A DNA stretch of 64,000 bases from Modestobacter marinus. Lineage in GTDB: Bacteria > Actinomycetota > Actinomycetes > Mycobacteriales > Geodermatophilaceae. Shown here in pieces: positions 24,894-34,104 of the stretch. The stretch lies in NCBI RefSeq assembly GCF_019799945.1, contig NZ_JABGCH010000018.1, positions 1-64,000 on the forward strand, read 5' to 3'. The position numbers and the translations under genes are program-made. Under the pieces are notes generated by a model. The model was not told the origin of the DNA. It saw only the letters and a program-made list of their open reading frames with translations, and did not search any database. Every line of letters starts with the position of its first letter. The first letter of the stretch is position 1.

Positions 24894-26525
24894 ATGGACA
24901 TCACCGCGACCGACGAGTGGGCGGCGCTGGCCACCCACCACGCCGAGGTCGAGGGCCGGCAGCTCCGCGAGCTGTTCGCCGAGGACCCCGACCGCGGCAC
25001 CCGGCTCACCGCGACCGCCGGCGACCTGTACCTCGACTACTCGAAGCACCGGGTCACCGACGAGACGCTCCGGCTGCTCGTCGCGCTGGCCGAGCGTGCC
25101 GGGGTGCGGGAGCGCGCGGATGCCATGTTCCGCGGCGAGCACATCAACGTCACCGAGGACCGCGCCGTCCTGCACGTCGCGTTGCGCGCCCCGGCCGGCC
25201 AAGCACTCGAGGTCGACGGGCAGGACGTCTCCGGTGACGTCGGGGAGGTGCTGGGCAGGATGCGGGCCTTCGCCGACCGGGTGCGGTCGGGGGAGTGGGT
25301 GGGGCACAGCGGCAGGCGGATCCGCGCCGTGGTCAACATCGGGATCGGCGGGTCGGACCTGGGGCCGGCGATGGCCTACACGGCGCTGCGCGACTACAGC
25401 GACCGGGACCTGACCCTGCGGTTCGTCTCCAACATCGACCCGACCGACTTCGCCGAGGCCACCCGTGACCTCGACCCGGCCGAGACGCTCGTCATCGTCT
25501 GCTCCAAGACGTTCACCACGCTCGAGACGCTGACGAATGCGAAGGTGGCCCGCGCCTGGCTGCTGGACGCGCTCGGCGGCGACGAGTCCGCGGTCGCCAA
25601 GCACTTCGTCGCCGTCTCCACCAACACCGAGGCGGTGAAGGCGTTCGGCATCGACCCGGAGAACATGTTCGGCTTCTGGGACTGGGTCGGCGGCCGCTAC
25701 TCCTTCACCTCCGCGATCGGCCTGTCGCTGATGGTCGCGATCGGGCCGGACGCCTACGCCGAGATGCTCGCCGGCTTCCACACCATCGACGAGCACTTCC
25801 GCACCGCTCCGCTGACCGAGAACCTGCCGGTCATCCAGGGGCTGCTCAACGTCTGGTACACGAACTTCTTCGGCGCCCAGACCCACGCCGTCCTGCCCTA
25901 CAGCCAGTACCTCTCCCGGCTGCCCGCCTACCTGCAGCAGCTGACCATGGAGAGCAACGGCAAGTCGGTGCGCTGGGACGGCGAGCCGGTGACGACGTCG
26001 ACCGGCGAGGTGTACTGGGGCGAGCCGGGGACCAACGGCCAGCACGCCTTCCACCAGCTGCTGCACCAGGGCACCTCGATCGTGCCGGCGGACTTCATCG
26101 GCTTCGGGCAGCCGAACCACGACATCGGGGACATGCACGACCTGCTCATGGCCAACTTCTTCGCGCAGAGTGCGGTGCTCGCCTTCGGCCGGACGGCGGA
26201 GGAGGTGGCGGCCGAGGGGACGGCGGCCGACGTCGTGCCGCACAAGGTGATGCCCGGCAACCGGCCCTCCTCGACCGTCCTGGCGCCCCGGCTCACGCCC
26301 AGCACGCTGGGCCAGCTGGTCGCGTTCTACGAGCACACGGTGTTCGTCGAGGGCGTCGTCTGGCAGATCGACTCGTTCGACCAGTGGGGTGTGGAGCTCG
26401 GCAAGGTGATGGCCAAGCAGCTCGAGCCCGCCCTGACCAGCGAGGACGCCCCGGCGCTGGACCAGGACAGCTCGACGGCCGGGCTGATCCGGCGCTACCG
26501 GGAGCTGCGCGGCCGCACAGTGTGA
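24894..26525 (+). CDS. pgi: Glucose-6-phosphate isomerase
   Basis: A 543-aa phosphoglucose isomerase of the large (E. coli-like) class. Landmarks are [20 protein letters not shown], the PROSITE-type segments [19 protein letters not shown] and [40 protein letters not shown] with the catalytic Glu/His region, and [20 protein letters not shown] with the C-terminal active-site lysine in [13 protein letters not shown] 24894 follows GGAGG at 9 nt. Placed after the sugar importer and glucosidase, it would feed imported glucose-6-phosphate into glycolysis, though it has its own 114-bp upstream gap. Confidence 0.97.
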   Translation: MDITATDEWAALATHHAEVEGRQLRELFAEDPDRGTRLTATAGDLYLDYSKHRVTDETLRLLVALAERAGVRERADAMFRGEHINVTEDRAVLHVALRAPAGQALEVDGQDVSGDVGEVLGRMRAFADRVRSGEWVGHSGRRIRAVVNIGIGGSDLGPAMAYTALRDYSDRDLTLRFVSNIDPTDFAEATRDLDPAETLVIVCSKTFTTLETLTNAKVARAWLLDALGGDESAVAKHFVAVSTNTEAVKAFGIDPENMFGFWDWVGGRYSFTSAIGLSLMVAIGPDAYAEMLAGFHTIDEHFRTAPLTENLPVIQGLLNVWYTNFFGAQTHAVLPYSQYLSRLPAYLQQLTMESNGKSVRWDGEPVTTSTGEVYWGEPGTNGQHAFHQLLHQGTSIVPADFIGFGQPNHDIGDMHDLLMANFFAQSAVLAFGRTAEEVAAEGTAADVVPHKVMPGNRPSSTVLAPRLTPSTLGQLVAFYEHTVFVEGVVWQIDSFDQWGVELGKVMAKQLEPALTSEDAPALDQDSSTAGLIRRYRELRGRTV

Positions 26526-26559
26526 TCCGGCGCCCGCGCTGATCAGGTCGCTCGGGCTC

Positions 26560-26702
26560 AGGGGTGGATGCAACGCCCTCTGAGACCGGTAGCGCGTTGC
26601 TTCCGGGCCGGGCGATGAAGTGCGGCGCGGTGCCTCGGGCCCCGCGCCGACGGACCGGTCGGCGACGAGGTCGACGACGAGCTCGCCCATGACGCGGATC
26701 AC
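26560..26702 (-). pseudogene. Relic of a PfkB-type carbohydrate kinase 5' end
   Basis: Within the 328-bp gap between pgi and pspA, the minus strand encodes [19 protein letters not shown] from a possible GTG at 26702. After a frame change it continues as [20 protein letters not shown]. PfkB-family sugar kinases commonly begin with a [12 protein letters not shown] strand and continue PHFTARPGGNALNVAVAAAR. The two blocks are at the right distance but in different frames, and nothing recognisable follows. This looks like a truncated, frameshifted remnant. The 3' limit is approximate. The remainder of the gap shows only the pspA ribosome binding site. Confidence 0.5.
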
Positions 26703-26853
26703 GGCGACGAGCCGCGCCTCCGCCCCCTGGGGCGCGACCGGTGACGCGCGGTGGCTGACGAGGGCAGGTGCCTGGGACGATGATCGGCGAGGACGTCGCC
26801 CGTGCCGCACCTCTCGCCGCCCGGCGGGGCCAGTGCGCCGGACAGGAGGAACC

Positions 26854-27711
26854 ATGCCCAACCCGTTCGTGAAGCTGTGGAAGTACCTGACGGCGTCGGC
26901 GAACCAGCAGATCGACCAGCGCGCGGACCCCAAGGTGCAGATCGCGCAGGCCATCGAGGCCGAGCAGTCGCGGCACCAGGCGCTGGCCAACCAGGCCGCG
27001 GCGGTGCTGGGCAACCAACGTCAGCTGGAGATGCGGCTCAACCGGCAGCTCGGTGAGGTGGAGCAGCTGCAGGCGTCCGCGCGGCAGGCGCTGACCCTCG
27101 CCGACCAGCAGCGTGCCGGGGGCAACCCGCAGAAGGCCGCCGAGTACGAGCAGGCCGCGCAGGCGTTCGCGACCCAGCTGGTGAGCGCGGAGCAGGCGAT
27201 GGAGGACCTCAAGCGCAGCCACGACGAGGCGCTGCAGGCCGCCGAGCAGGCCAAGGGCGCGGTCGAGCAGAGCCGCATGCGGTTGCAGACGACCCTGGCC
27301 GAGCGCACCAAGCTGCTCTCGCAGCTGGAGCAGGCGAAGATGCAGGAGCGGGTCGCCGACTCCCTGCGCCAGGTCAACGAGCTCTCCGCGCCGGGCAACA
27401 CCCCGTCGCTGGGCGAGGTCCGCGACAAGATCGAGGCCCGGTACGCCAACGCGCTGGGACACGCGGAGCTCGCGCAGAACTCCGTCGAGGGCCGGATGCA
27501 GGAGGTGCAGAGGGCCACCCTCGACGTGGCCGGTGCCTCCCGGCTCGCCGAGATCCGGTCGGCGATGAGCGGCGGAGCCGCGAGCCGCCCCGCGGTCGAG
27601 GGCACCACGGCGGCCGGCGCGCTGGAGCAGGGCAACGGTGCGGTGAGCGGCACCGGGGTCGGCGCCGAGCAGCCGCAGGCGCAGCCCGTGGAGCGCACCG
27701 ACCCGGCCTGA
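26854..27711 (+). CDS. pspA: PspA/IM30 family envelope stress protein
   Basis: A 285-aa peripheral membrane protein of the PspA/IM30/Vipp1 (ESCRT-III-like) family that protects membrane integrity. It starts [20 protein letters not shown] (the amphipathic helix-0 region; family proteins start MANPFxKxWKYL). Long coiled-coil helices follow from about 25 to 215 (QMRLNRQL-type heptads, [20 protein letters not shown]). The C-terminus is a Gly/Ala/Gln-rich tail. ATG 26854 has AGGAGGA 6 nt upstream. In mycobacteria the homologue (35-kDa antigen) follows clgR and is ClgR-controlled; here the genes are separated by about 11 kb. Confidence 0.92.
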   Translation: MPNPFVKLWKYLTASANQQIDQRADPKVQIAQAIEAEQSRHQALANQAAAVLGNQRQLEMRLNRQLGEVEQLQASARQALTLADQQRAGGNPQKAAEYEQAAQAFATQLVSAEQAMEDLKRSHDEALQAAEQAKGAVEQSRMRLQTTLAERTKLLSQLEQAKMQERVADSLRQVNELSAPGNTPSLGEVRDKIEARYANALGHAELAQNSVEGRMQEVQRATLDVAGASRLAEIRSAMSGGAASRPAVEGTTAAGALEQGNGAVSGTGVGAEQPQAQPVERTDPA

Positions 27712-27719
27712 GCCGACCC

Positions 27720-27748
27720 GCTCCCCGGGCCCGCAGCGGGCCCGGAGC
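27720..27748 (+). terminator. pspA terminator hairpin
   Basis: GCTCC-C-CGGGCCCGC (27720 onward) pairs with GGGCCCGGAGC ending at 27748 around an AGC-type loop, 9 nt past the pspA stop. Confidence 0.65.
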
Positions 27749-27761
27749 AGGCCTCCGCCGG

Positions 27762-27791
27762 AACCCCGTCGTCCCGATGGACGGCGGGGTT
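27762..27791. terminator. Second hairpin between pspA and nei
   Basis: AACCCCG (27762-27768) pairs with CGGGGTT (27785-27791), with an inner CGTCC/GGACG stem. It sits between two convergent genes and is A/T-flanked on both sides, so a bidirectional terminator is plausible. Confidence 0.5.
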
Positions 27792-27881
27792 AACGTGTAG
27801 CAGCCCGGAGGTCGCCTGCTGTCGGCCCCGCTCAGAGGCTCGTTCCGAGCGTGCGAGGAATGAGGGGAGTGGGGTCCTTGT

Positions 27882-28733
27882 TCAGCGGCCGGCGAGCGTC
27901 GGCGGGTGGTCGTGCTCGCCGGTGCGTGCCGACGGGTCGATGGCGCTGCGCGGCGCCTGGCAGCGCGGGCACCACCAGGTCACCCGCTCCTGGGTGTCCG
28001 GTCCCTGGTCACCGAGCAGGATCCGGGTGCCGCAGCGCCGGCAGGGCCGGCCCTTCCGCCCGGCGACCCAGTGGTCCTCGCCGTGCCGCGTGCTGCCGGT
28101 GGTGCTCTGCTCCGGGCGGTGCCGGTTGGCGAGCATCAGCGTCCGGGCCCGGTTCACCACACCGGCCAGGTCCGCGACGTCGGCGACCCGGGTCCACGGG
28201 TGGACGCCGGTGAGGAACAGCGCCTCGACCTTGTAGAGGTTGCCGATGCCGGCCAGGTTCCGCTGGTCGAGCAGCGCGACGCCGATCTGCTCGTCGGGAT
28301 GGTTGAGCAGCCGGCGCAGCGCCTCGTCGAGGTCCCAGTCCGGACCCAGGACGTCGGGCCCCAGGTGGCCGACCAGCTGGTCCTCGTCCGCGGTGGCCAC
28401 CAGCGCCATGTCGTGCAGCCGGTACCCGACGCACTCCCACTCCTCGGTGGCCAGCACGGCGCGGACGGCGAAGGCCGGGCCCCCGTGCCACCTCGTGCCG
28501 GGCCGGTAGATGTGCCAGCTGCCGTCCATCCGGTAGTGGGTGCGCAGGGTCCGGCCGTCGGCGAGGCGGATGAGCATGTGCTTGCCGCGAGGGACCACCT
28601 CGGTGACGGTCGCGCCGGCCAGGTCGACGGCGGCCAGCTGCGGCACCCGCAGCTCAGCCCGGCGCAGCGTGGCCCCGGCCAGCGCGGTGTGCATCCGCTG
28701 CGCGGCCAGCCAGACGGTGTCTCCCTCGGGCAT
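27882..28733 (-). CDS. nei: Fpg/Nei family DNA glycosylase (endonuclease VIII-like)
   Basis: A 283-aa bifunctional DNA glycosylase/AP lyase for oxidised bases. The start MPEGDTVW provides the catalytic Pro2 and Glu3; EGDT with T5 is Nei-like rather than Fpg-like (MPELPE). The H2TH region includes LLDQRNLAGIGNLYKVEALF. A C-terminal zinc finger has C231-x2-C234 and C255-x2-C258 (CRRC and CPRC). ATG 28733 is fixed by the catalytic proline. It is convergent with pspA. Beyond Nei family membership, the lesion preference cannot be decided. Confidence 0.92.
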   Translation of the reverse strand: MPEGDTVWLAAQRMHTALAGATLRRAELRVPQLAAVDLAGATVTEVVPRGKHMLIRLADGRTLRTHYRMDGSWHIYRPGTRWHGGPAFAVRAVLATEEWECVGYRLHDMALVATADEDQLVGHLGPDVLGPDWDLDEALRRLLNHPDEQIGVALLDQRNLAGIGNLYKVEALFLTGVHPWTRVADVADLAGVVNRARTLMLANRHRPEQSTTGSTRHGEDHWVAGRKGRPCRRCGTRILLGDQGPDTQERVTWWCPRCQAPRSAIDPSARTGEHDHPPTLAGR

Positions 28734-28853
28734 GCCGACCATGATCCCGCGCCCCGGGGCCTGTCCGCTCGCCGTCGGGCGGGCCGGGCGGTGTGAAGGG
28801 GCCGACATCCGGGAACAGCCGCGGCCCCGGCGGCGCTCCGGTAGGCCGTGGAC

Positions 28854-29441
28854 GTGACGACGCGACTGCGCACCCTGCCCGCCCGGCTGGCCGGCAACCC
28901 CACCGGCCGGGCACCCGAGCCGGTGACGGTGACCGTCGCGCGGGTGGTGCGCCCGGAGCTGCAGGACGCGTTCGAGCAGTGGGCCACCGACGTCCAGGAC
29001 GTCGTGGCGACCTTCCCGGGCCACCTCGGCTCGTCGCTGCTGCGTCCCGGCCCGGGCAGCGACGAGTACCACCTCGTCTACCGGTTCGCCGACGACGCGT
29101 CCCTGGCCGCGTGGGAGCGCTCGGCCGAGCGCCGCGCAGCGCTGGAGGAGGTGCGCCGTCTGGTCGAGAACGAGCGGATCGCCCGCGCCGTGGGTCTGGA
29201 GACCTTCTTCGCGGTGCCGCCGCGCCCGGGCCCGGCCTGGCGCAGCTGGCTGCTCACCGTCGCGGTCGTGCTGGTCGTGACCACGTCGTTCCAGCTGGTC
29301 GCGGTCCCGTTCGTCGGCGACTGGCCCTGGCCGCTGCGCCTGGTGCTGTCGGCGGTGTACGTCGTGAGCGCGCTGCGGGTGCTCATGCCGCGGCTCAGCC
29401 GCCGGTTCGCCCACTGGCTGCAGGGCTCCCGCCGCCGCTGA
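28854..29441 (+). CDS. ABM-domain membrane protein
   Basis: A 195-aa protein. An N-terminal antibiotic-biosynthesis-monooxygenase-like (dimeric ferredoxin-like) domain (about residues 25-110, VTVTVARVVRPELQDAFEQW, GHLGSSLLRPGPGSDEYHLV) is fused to two C-terminal membrane helices (about 128-150 and 157-178). This architecture is known in the COG3224 group; the enzymatic activity is unproven. GTG 28854 is preferred because TAGGCC (28842-28847) would be a -10 six bases upstream; GTG 28848 is an in-frame alternative. It is divergent from nei and convergent with lhr. Confidence 0.75.
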   Translation: MTTRLRTLPARLAGNPTGRAPEPVTVTVARVVRPELQDAFEQWATDVQDVVATFPGHLGSSLLRPGPGSDEYHLVYRFADDASLAAWERSAERRAALEEVRRLVENERIARAVGLETFFAVPPRPGPAWRSWLLTVAVVLVVTTSFQLVAVPFVGDWPWPLRLVLSAVYVVSALRVLMPRLSRRFAHWLQGSRRR

Positions 29442-29450
29442 CCTCCCGGG

Positions 29451-32400
29451 TCAGCCGCGGAGGCGGAGGCCGCGCGGGGTCGCGGCGAACCCGGCCGCCT
29501 GCAGCGCCGCGGACAACGGCGTGGACTCGTGCACCGAGGCGCCGTCCGCCTTCTGCACCGTCATCCGCCCGAGCGCCCCGGACGCCACGGCACCGGACAG
29601 CGCGGTGGTCGCCTCCTTGAGCGTGTGCTCGTCCTCGGTCCAGGACAGCAGCGTCTTGCCGCCGCGCTCGACGTAGAGCACCAGCTCCCCGTCGACCAGC
29701 ACCACCAGCGCACCGGCCTTGCGCCCCGCCCGGTGCCCGCTCTTGCGGGAGCCGGTGCCCTCTCCGATGTCGACGGCCTCCTCGTCGCCGGTGGGCCGCT
29801 CCGGCCAGGGCAGCGCCGCGCCGTACACGTTCGCCGGGTCGGTGGCCGCCAGCACGACCGGTCCGGCCGGCGTGCGGTCCGGGCTGGCGAAGCTGCGCAG
29901 CCGGTCGACCGCGCCCGCGCCGCCGAACTGCGCGGCGCCGAGGGTCTCGACGAAGTAGCCGCGGCGGGCCCGGCCGTTCTCCTCGAACGCGCGGAGCACC
30001 GGGTAGACGGCGGAGAAGCCACCGGGGACCTGCTCGCCCTGGACCGCACCGCGGGTGAGGACGCCGTGCCGCTCCATCAGCGCCTCGGCGCGCGCGGTCG
30101 TGCGTTTGGTCGCGTTGGTCTCCAGGTCGGGCAGCCGCGACCAGCGGCCGGCCACCGTCGGCGGGCCGGTGCGGCTGGGCATCGCCGGGCGGCCCAGCCG
30201 GGTGCGGCCGTAGCGGCTGCGGTCGAGCCGGGCCCGCGGGGCGGCCGGGGCCTTGCGGTGCGTGCCGCCACTGCCCAGCCGGGCCCGCAGCGGGGCGAGC
30301 GTGTCGTTGGTCAGCGCGCCGCTCCAGACCAGGTCCCAGACGACGTCGGCCAGCGCCTGGTCGTCGGTCGCGCCGACCCGGTCGGACAGCGAGCGGAAGA
30401 ACAGCGCCTGCCCGCAGGCGAGCTCGTCGAGCACCTGCTGGGCGACCCCGCCCTCGAGCCGCGCCCCGCCGGGCGGCTCGGCCAGCAGCAGCGGGGCCAG
30501 GTCGGCGGGCACGAGGGTGAGCCAGCCGTCCCCACCGGACAGCCCGCCGGCGCCGGCCCACAGCACCTCACCGGCGCTGGTCAGCTCGTCGAGCATCGCG
30601 GGGGAGTAGTCGCGCACCCGCGACGGGAGCACCAGCGACTCCAGGGCCGAGGCGGGCACGAGGGCGCCGGCCAGCTGCTCCACCACCGCGAGGACGCCGT
30701 CCACCCCACGCACCCGGCTGCCGACGGACTGCCAGGACGGCGTGAACCGGGCCAGCGTGCCGACCGGCACGGGCTCGACCTCCTGGCGGAGCTTGGCCAG
30801 CGACCGGCGGCGGATCGAGCGCAGCACGTCGGCGTCGCACCATTCCTGGCCGGTGCCGCCGGGGCGGAACTCCCCGGTGACCAGCCGACCGGTGCCGACC
30901 AGACGCTGCAGGGTGGCCGTCACGACGGCGACGCCCAGCCCCAGCCGGCCCGCCACGTCGCCGGGCACGAACGGCCCGTGGGTGCGGGCGTAGCGGCCGA
31001 CCAGGTCCCCGAGCGGGTCGGCCACCGGCTCGGTGAACGCCTCGGGCACGCCGACCGGCAGCGCGGTACCCAGCGCGTCCCGCAGGCGGCCGGCGTCCTC
31101 GATGGCGACGTGCCGCTCCTCGCCGGCGATCCGCACGACGATCGCCCGCCGGGCGGCGACCAGCTCGTCGAGCCACGCGGCGGGCACCCCGCGGACCCCG
31201 GCCTCGGCGGCGGTCAGGTCGCCGACCCCGCGGAGCAGGTCGCTGGCGCCGTCCACGTCGCGCGGGTGCCGCTCCATCGGCAGCCGCTGCAGCTCGGCCT
31301 CCACCTCGTGCATCGCGTCCGCGTCGAGCAGCTCGCGCAGCTCGGAGCGGCCGAGCAGCTCGGCGAGCAGCCCGGTGTCCAGCGCGAGCGCCTGGGCCCG
31401 CCGCTCGGCCAGCGGCGCGTCCCCCTCGTAGATGAACTGGCCGACGTAGCCGAACAGCAGCGACTGGGCGAACGGCGAGGCGGACTGCGTCTGGACGTCG
31501 ACGACCCGCACCCGGCGGGAGCGGACGTCGGTCATCAGCTCGACCAGGCCGGGCACGTCGTAGACGTCCTGCAGCACCTCCCGGACCGCCTCGAGCGTGA
31601 TCGGGAAGGAGGAGAACTCGCTGGCCACCGACAGCAGCTGCGCCGCCCGCTGGCGCTGCTGCCACAGCGGCGTGCGCTTGCGCGGGTCGCGGCGGGGGAG
31701 CAGCAGGGCGCGGGCGGCGCACTCGCGGAACCGGCTGGCGAACAGCGCGGAGTTGCCGACCTCGGCGGTGACCTCGCGCTCGACGTCGTCGGGGTCGAGG
31801 ATCGCCAGGTCGGCCTCGGGCGCCTCGCCGGTGGTGTCGGGCAGCCGCAGGACGATGCCGTCGTCGGAGTGCATGGAGGCCACGTCGACGCCGAACCGCT
31901 CGCGCAGCCGGGCGGCGAGGACCAGCGCCCACGGTGCGTTGACCTGCGCGCCGAAGGGGGAGTGGACGACCAGCCGCCAGTCACCGAGCTCGTCGCGGAA
32001 CCGCTCGACCAGCATCGTGCGGTCGTCGGGGAGGTGCCCGGTGGCCTGCTTCTGCTCGGCGAGGTAGGCGAGCAGGTTGGCCGCGCCCCACTCGTCGAGC
32101 CCGGCGGCGCGGGCCCGCTCGGCGCCGGCCTCCGGCGTCGCGGAACCGACCTCGCGCAGGAACGCGCCGAGGGCCCGGCCCAGCTCCAGCGGGCGGCCCT
32201 GGGTGTCGCCGTGCCAGAACGGCATCTTCCCGGGCAGCCCGGGGGCGGGGCTGACCAGCACCCGGTCGTGGGTGATCTCCTCGATCCGCCAGGACGACGA
32301 GCCGAGCAGGAAGACGTCGCCCACCCGGGACTCGTAGACCATCTCCTCGTCGAGCTCGCCGACCCGCCGGCCGCCGGTCTCCCCGGCACCGGAGACGAGG

Positions 32401-34040
32401 AAGACGCCGAACAGCCCGCGGTCGGGGATCGTGCCGCCGCTGGTGACCGCCAGCCGCTGGGCGCCGGCCCGGGCGGTGAGCGTGTCGGTGACCCGGTCCC
32501 AGGTGAGCCGCGGGCGGAGCTCGGCGAACGCGTCGGAGGGGTACCGGCCGGCCAGCATGTCGAGCACGGCCTGCAGCGCGGAGTCGGGCAGCGACGCGAA
32601 CGCGGCGGACCGGCGGAGGACCGCCGCGACGTCGTCGACGGTGCGCGGCCGCTCGGCGACCATCGCGACGACCTGCTGGGCCAGCACGTCGAGCGGGTTG
32701 CGCAGGTAGCGGGTGGACTCGATCGACCCGGTCCGCATCCGCTCGGCGACGACGGCGCTCTGCACCAGGTCGCCGCGGAACTTCGGGAAGATGACGCCCT
32801 CGCTGACCGCGCCCACCTGGTGCCCGGCCCGGCCGACCCGCTGCAGGCCGGCGGCGACGTTGGGCGGGGACTCGACCTGCACCACGAAGTCGACCGCGCC
32901 CATGTCGATACCCAGCTCCAGCGAGGACGTGGCGACCACGGCCGGCAGCTGCCCGGACTTGAGCGCCTCCTCCACGATCGCGCGCTGCTCCCGGGACACC
33001 GAGCCGTGGTGGGCGGCGGCGATCGGCTTCACGTCCGGCGGCAGGCCGCCGCCGGCGCCCGCCTGCGCCATCAGCTGGGCCGGGTTCGCGCCGTGCGGCA
33101 GCGGCTCACCCGTCGTCCGCTCGACGTGCAGCTCGTTCAGCCGGCTGGTGAGCCGCTCGGCCAGCCGCCGGGAGTTGGCGAAGACGATGGTGCTGCGGTG
33201 CGCCTCGATGAGGTCGAGCACCCGCTCCTCGACCGCCGGCCAGATCGACGCGCGCGGCTGGTCGCCGGCGGCGGACCCTCCCAGCTCACCGGTGGGCTGC
33301 CCCAGCTGGGACATGTCCTCCACCGGGACGACGACCGACAGGTCCCACTTCTTGTCCGCCGGGGGCGCCACCACCTGCACCGGCCGCCCACCGGCCAGGA
33401 AGGTGGACACCTCCTCGATCGGCCGCACGGTCGCCGACAGGCCGATCCGCTGCGCCGGTCGCTCCAGCAGCTCGTCGAGCCGGTCGAGGGAGACCGCGAG
33501 GTGCGCGCCGCGCTTGGTGCCGCAGACCGCGTGCACCTCGTCCAGGATCACCGTCTCCACCCCGCGCAGCGACTCCCGCGCCTGGCTGGTGAGCAGCAGG
33601 AACAGCGACTCGGGCGTGGTGATCAGGATGTCCGGCGGGCGCCGCGCGAACGTGCGCCGCTCGTCGGCGGGGGTGTCACCGGAGCGGACCCCGACGGTGA
33701 TCTGCGGTCGCGGCAGCCCCAGCCGGGCGGCCGCCTGGCCGATCCCGGTCAGCGGCGCGCGCAGGTTCCGCTCCACGTCGACGGCCAGTGCCTTGAGCGG
33801 TGACACGTAGAGCACCCGGCAGCGGGCCAGCGGGTCCCCCGGCGGGGGGACCGCGGCGAGCCGGTCGAGGGACCACAGGAAGGCGGCCAGCGTCTTGCCC
33901 GACCCGGTGGGGGCGACGACGAGGGCGTGCTCGCCGCTGCTGATCGCCGACCATGCTCCCTCCTGGGCCGCCGTGGGCTCGGCGAAGGCGCCGGTGAACC
34001 ACGCCCGGGTGGCCGCGGAGAACCGGTCGAGGGAGGACAC
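29451..34040 (-). CDS. lhr: Lhr-type large ATP-dependent helicase
   Basis: A 1529-aa superfamily-2 DNA helicase, the full-length actinobacterial Lhr form of about 1,500 aa. The N-terminal core has Walker A APTGSGKT (43-50), YVSPLKALAVDVERNL (Ia), ITTPESLFLLLTSQ, VILDEVHAVCGTKRGAHL (DEVH box), SATVRPIEEV (III), and TSSLELGIDMGAVDFVVQVE with RVGRAGHQ (V and VI). Winged-helix and Lhr-specific domains follow, and the last ~600 residues are the HTH-rich C-terminal extension. Lhr unwinds 3'-tailed DNA and RNA-DNA hybrids and is linked to the DNA-damage response in mycobacteria. GTG 34040 is preferred (a GACACT -10-like box 6 nt upstream); GTG 34055 would add five residues. Confidence 0.95.
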   Translation of the reverse strand: MSSLDRFSAATRAWFTGAFAEPTAAQEGAWSAISSGEHALVVAPTGSGKTLAAFLWSLDRLAAVPPPGDPLARCRVLYVSPLKALAVDVERNLRAPLTGIGQAAARLGLPRPQITVGVRSGDTPADERRTFARRPPDILITTPESLFLLLTSQARESLRGVETVILDEVHAVCGTKRGAHLAVSLDRLDELLERPAQRIGLSATVRPIEEVSTFLAGGRPVQVVAPPADKKWDLSVVVPVEDMSQLGQPTGELGGSAAGDQPRASIWPAVEERVLDLIEAHRSTIVFANSRRLAERLTSRLNELHVERTTGEPLPHGANPAQLMAQAGAGGGLPPDVKPIAAAHHGSVSREQRAIVEEALKSGQLPAVVATSSLELGIDMGAVDFVVQVESPPNVAAGLQRVGRAGHQVGAVSEGVIFPKFRGDLVQSAVVAERMRTGSIESTRYLRNPLDVLAQQVVAMVAERPRTVDDVAAVLRRSAAFASLPDSALQAVLDMLAGRYPSDAFAELRPRLTWDRVTDTLTARAGAQRLAVTSGGTIPDRGLFGVFLVSGAGETGGRRVGELDEEMVYESRVGDVFLLGSSSWRIEEITHDRVLVSPAPGLPGKMPFWHGDTQGRPLELGRALGAFLREVGSATPEAGAERARAAGLDEWGAANLLAYLAEQKQATGHLPDDRTMLVERFRDELGDWRLVVHSPFGAQVNAPWALVLAARLRERFGVDVASMHSDDGIVLRLPDTTGEAPEADLAILDPDDVEREVTAEVGNSALFASRFRECAARALLLPRRDPRKRTPLWQQRQRAAQLLSVASEFSSFPITLEAVREVLQDVYDVPGLVELMTDVRSRRVRVVDVQTQSASPFAQSLLFGYVGQFIYEGDAPLAERRAQALALDTGLLAELLGRSELRELLDADAMHEVEAELQRLPMERHPRDVDGASDLLRGVGDLTAAEAGVRGVPAAWLDELVAARRAIVVRIAGEERHVAIEDAGRLRDALGTALPVGVPEAFTEPVADPLGDLVGRYARTHGPFVPGDVAGRLGLGVAVVTATLQRLVGTGRLVTGEFRPGGTGQEWCDADVLRSIRRRSLAKLRQEVEPVPVGTLARFTPSWQSVGSRVRGVDGVLAVVEQLAGALVPASALESLVLPSRVRDYSPAMLDELTSAGEVLWAGAGGLSGGDGWLTLVPADLAPLLLAEPPGGARLEGGVAQQVLDELACGQALFFRSLSDRVGATDDQALADVVWDLVWSGALTNDTLAPLRARLGSGGTHRKAPAAPRARLDRSRYGRTRLGRPAMPSRTGPPTVAGRWSRLPDLETNATKRTTARAEALMERHGVLTRGAVQGEQVPGGFSAVYPVLRAFEENGRARRGYFVETLGAAQFGGAGAVDRLRSFASPDRTPAGPVVLAATDPANVYGAALPWPERPTGDEEAVDIGEGTGSRKSGHRAGRKAGALVVLVDGELVLYVERGGKTLLSWTEDEHTLKEATTALSGAVASGALGRMTVQKADGASVHESTPLSAALQAAGFAATPRGLRLRG

Positions 34041-34104
34041 GCGACCAGTGTCCACGCAGGTACGACACTTCCGCCGGGCCTGCGCGACGACGAGGAGGGC
34101 GGAC

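Noticed and set aside
22968-27014. A 1348-codon minus-strand frame across the GH13 and pgi genes
   Set aside because: Antisense shadow. Only the short segment at 26560-26702, outside the genes, resembles a real family.
29529-33803. A 1424-codon plus-strand frame opposite lhr
   Set aside because: Antisense shadow of Lhr with no recognisable motif and no ribosome binding site.
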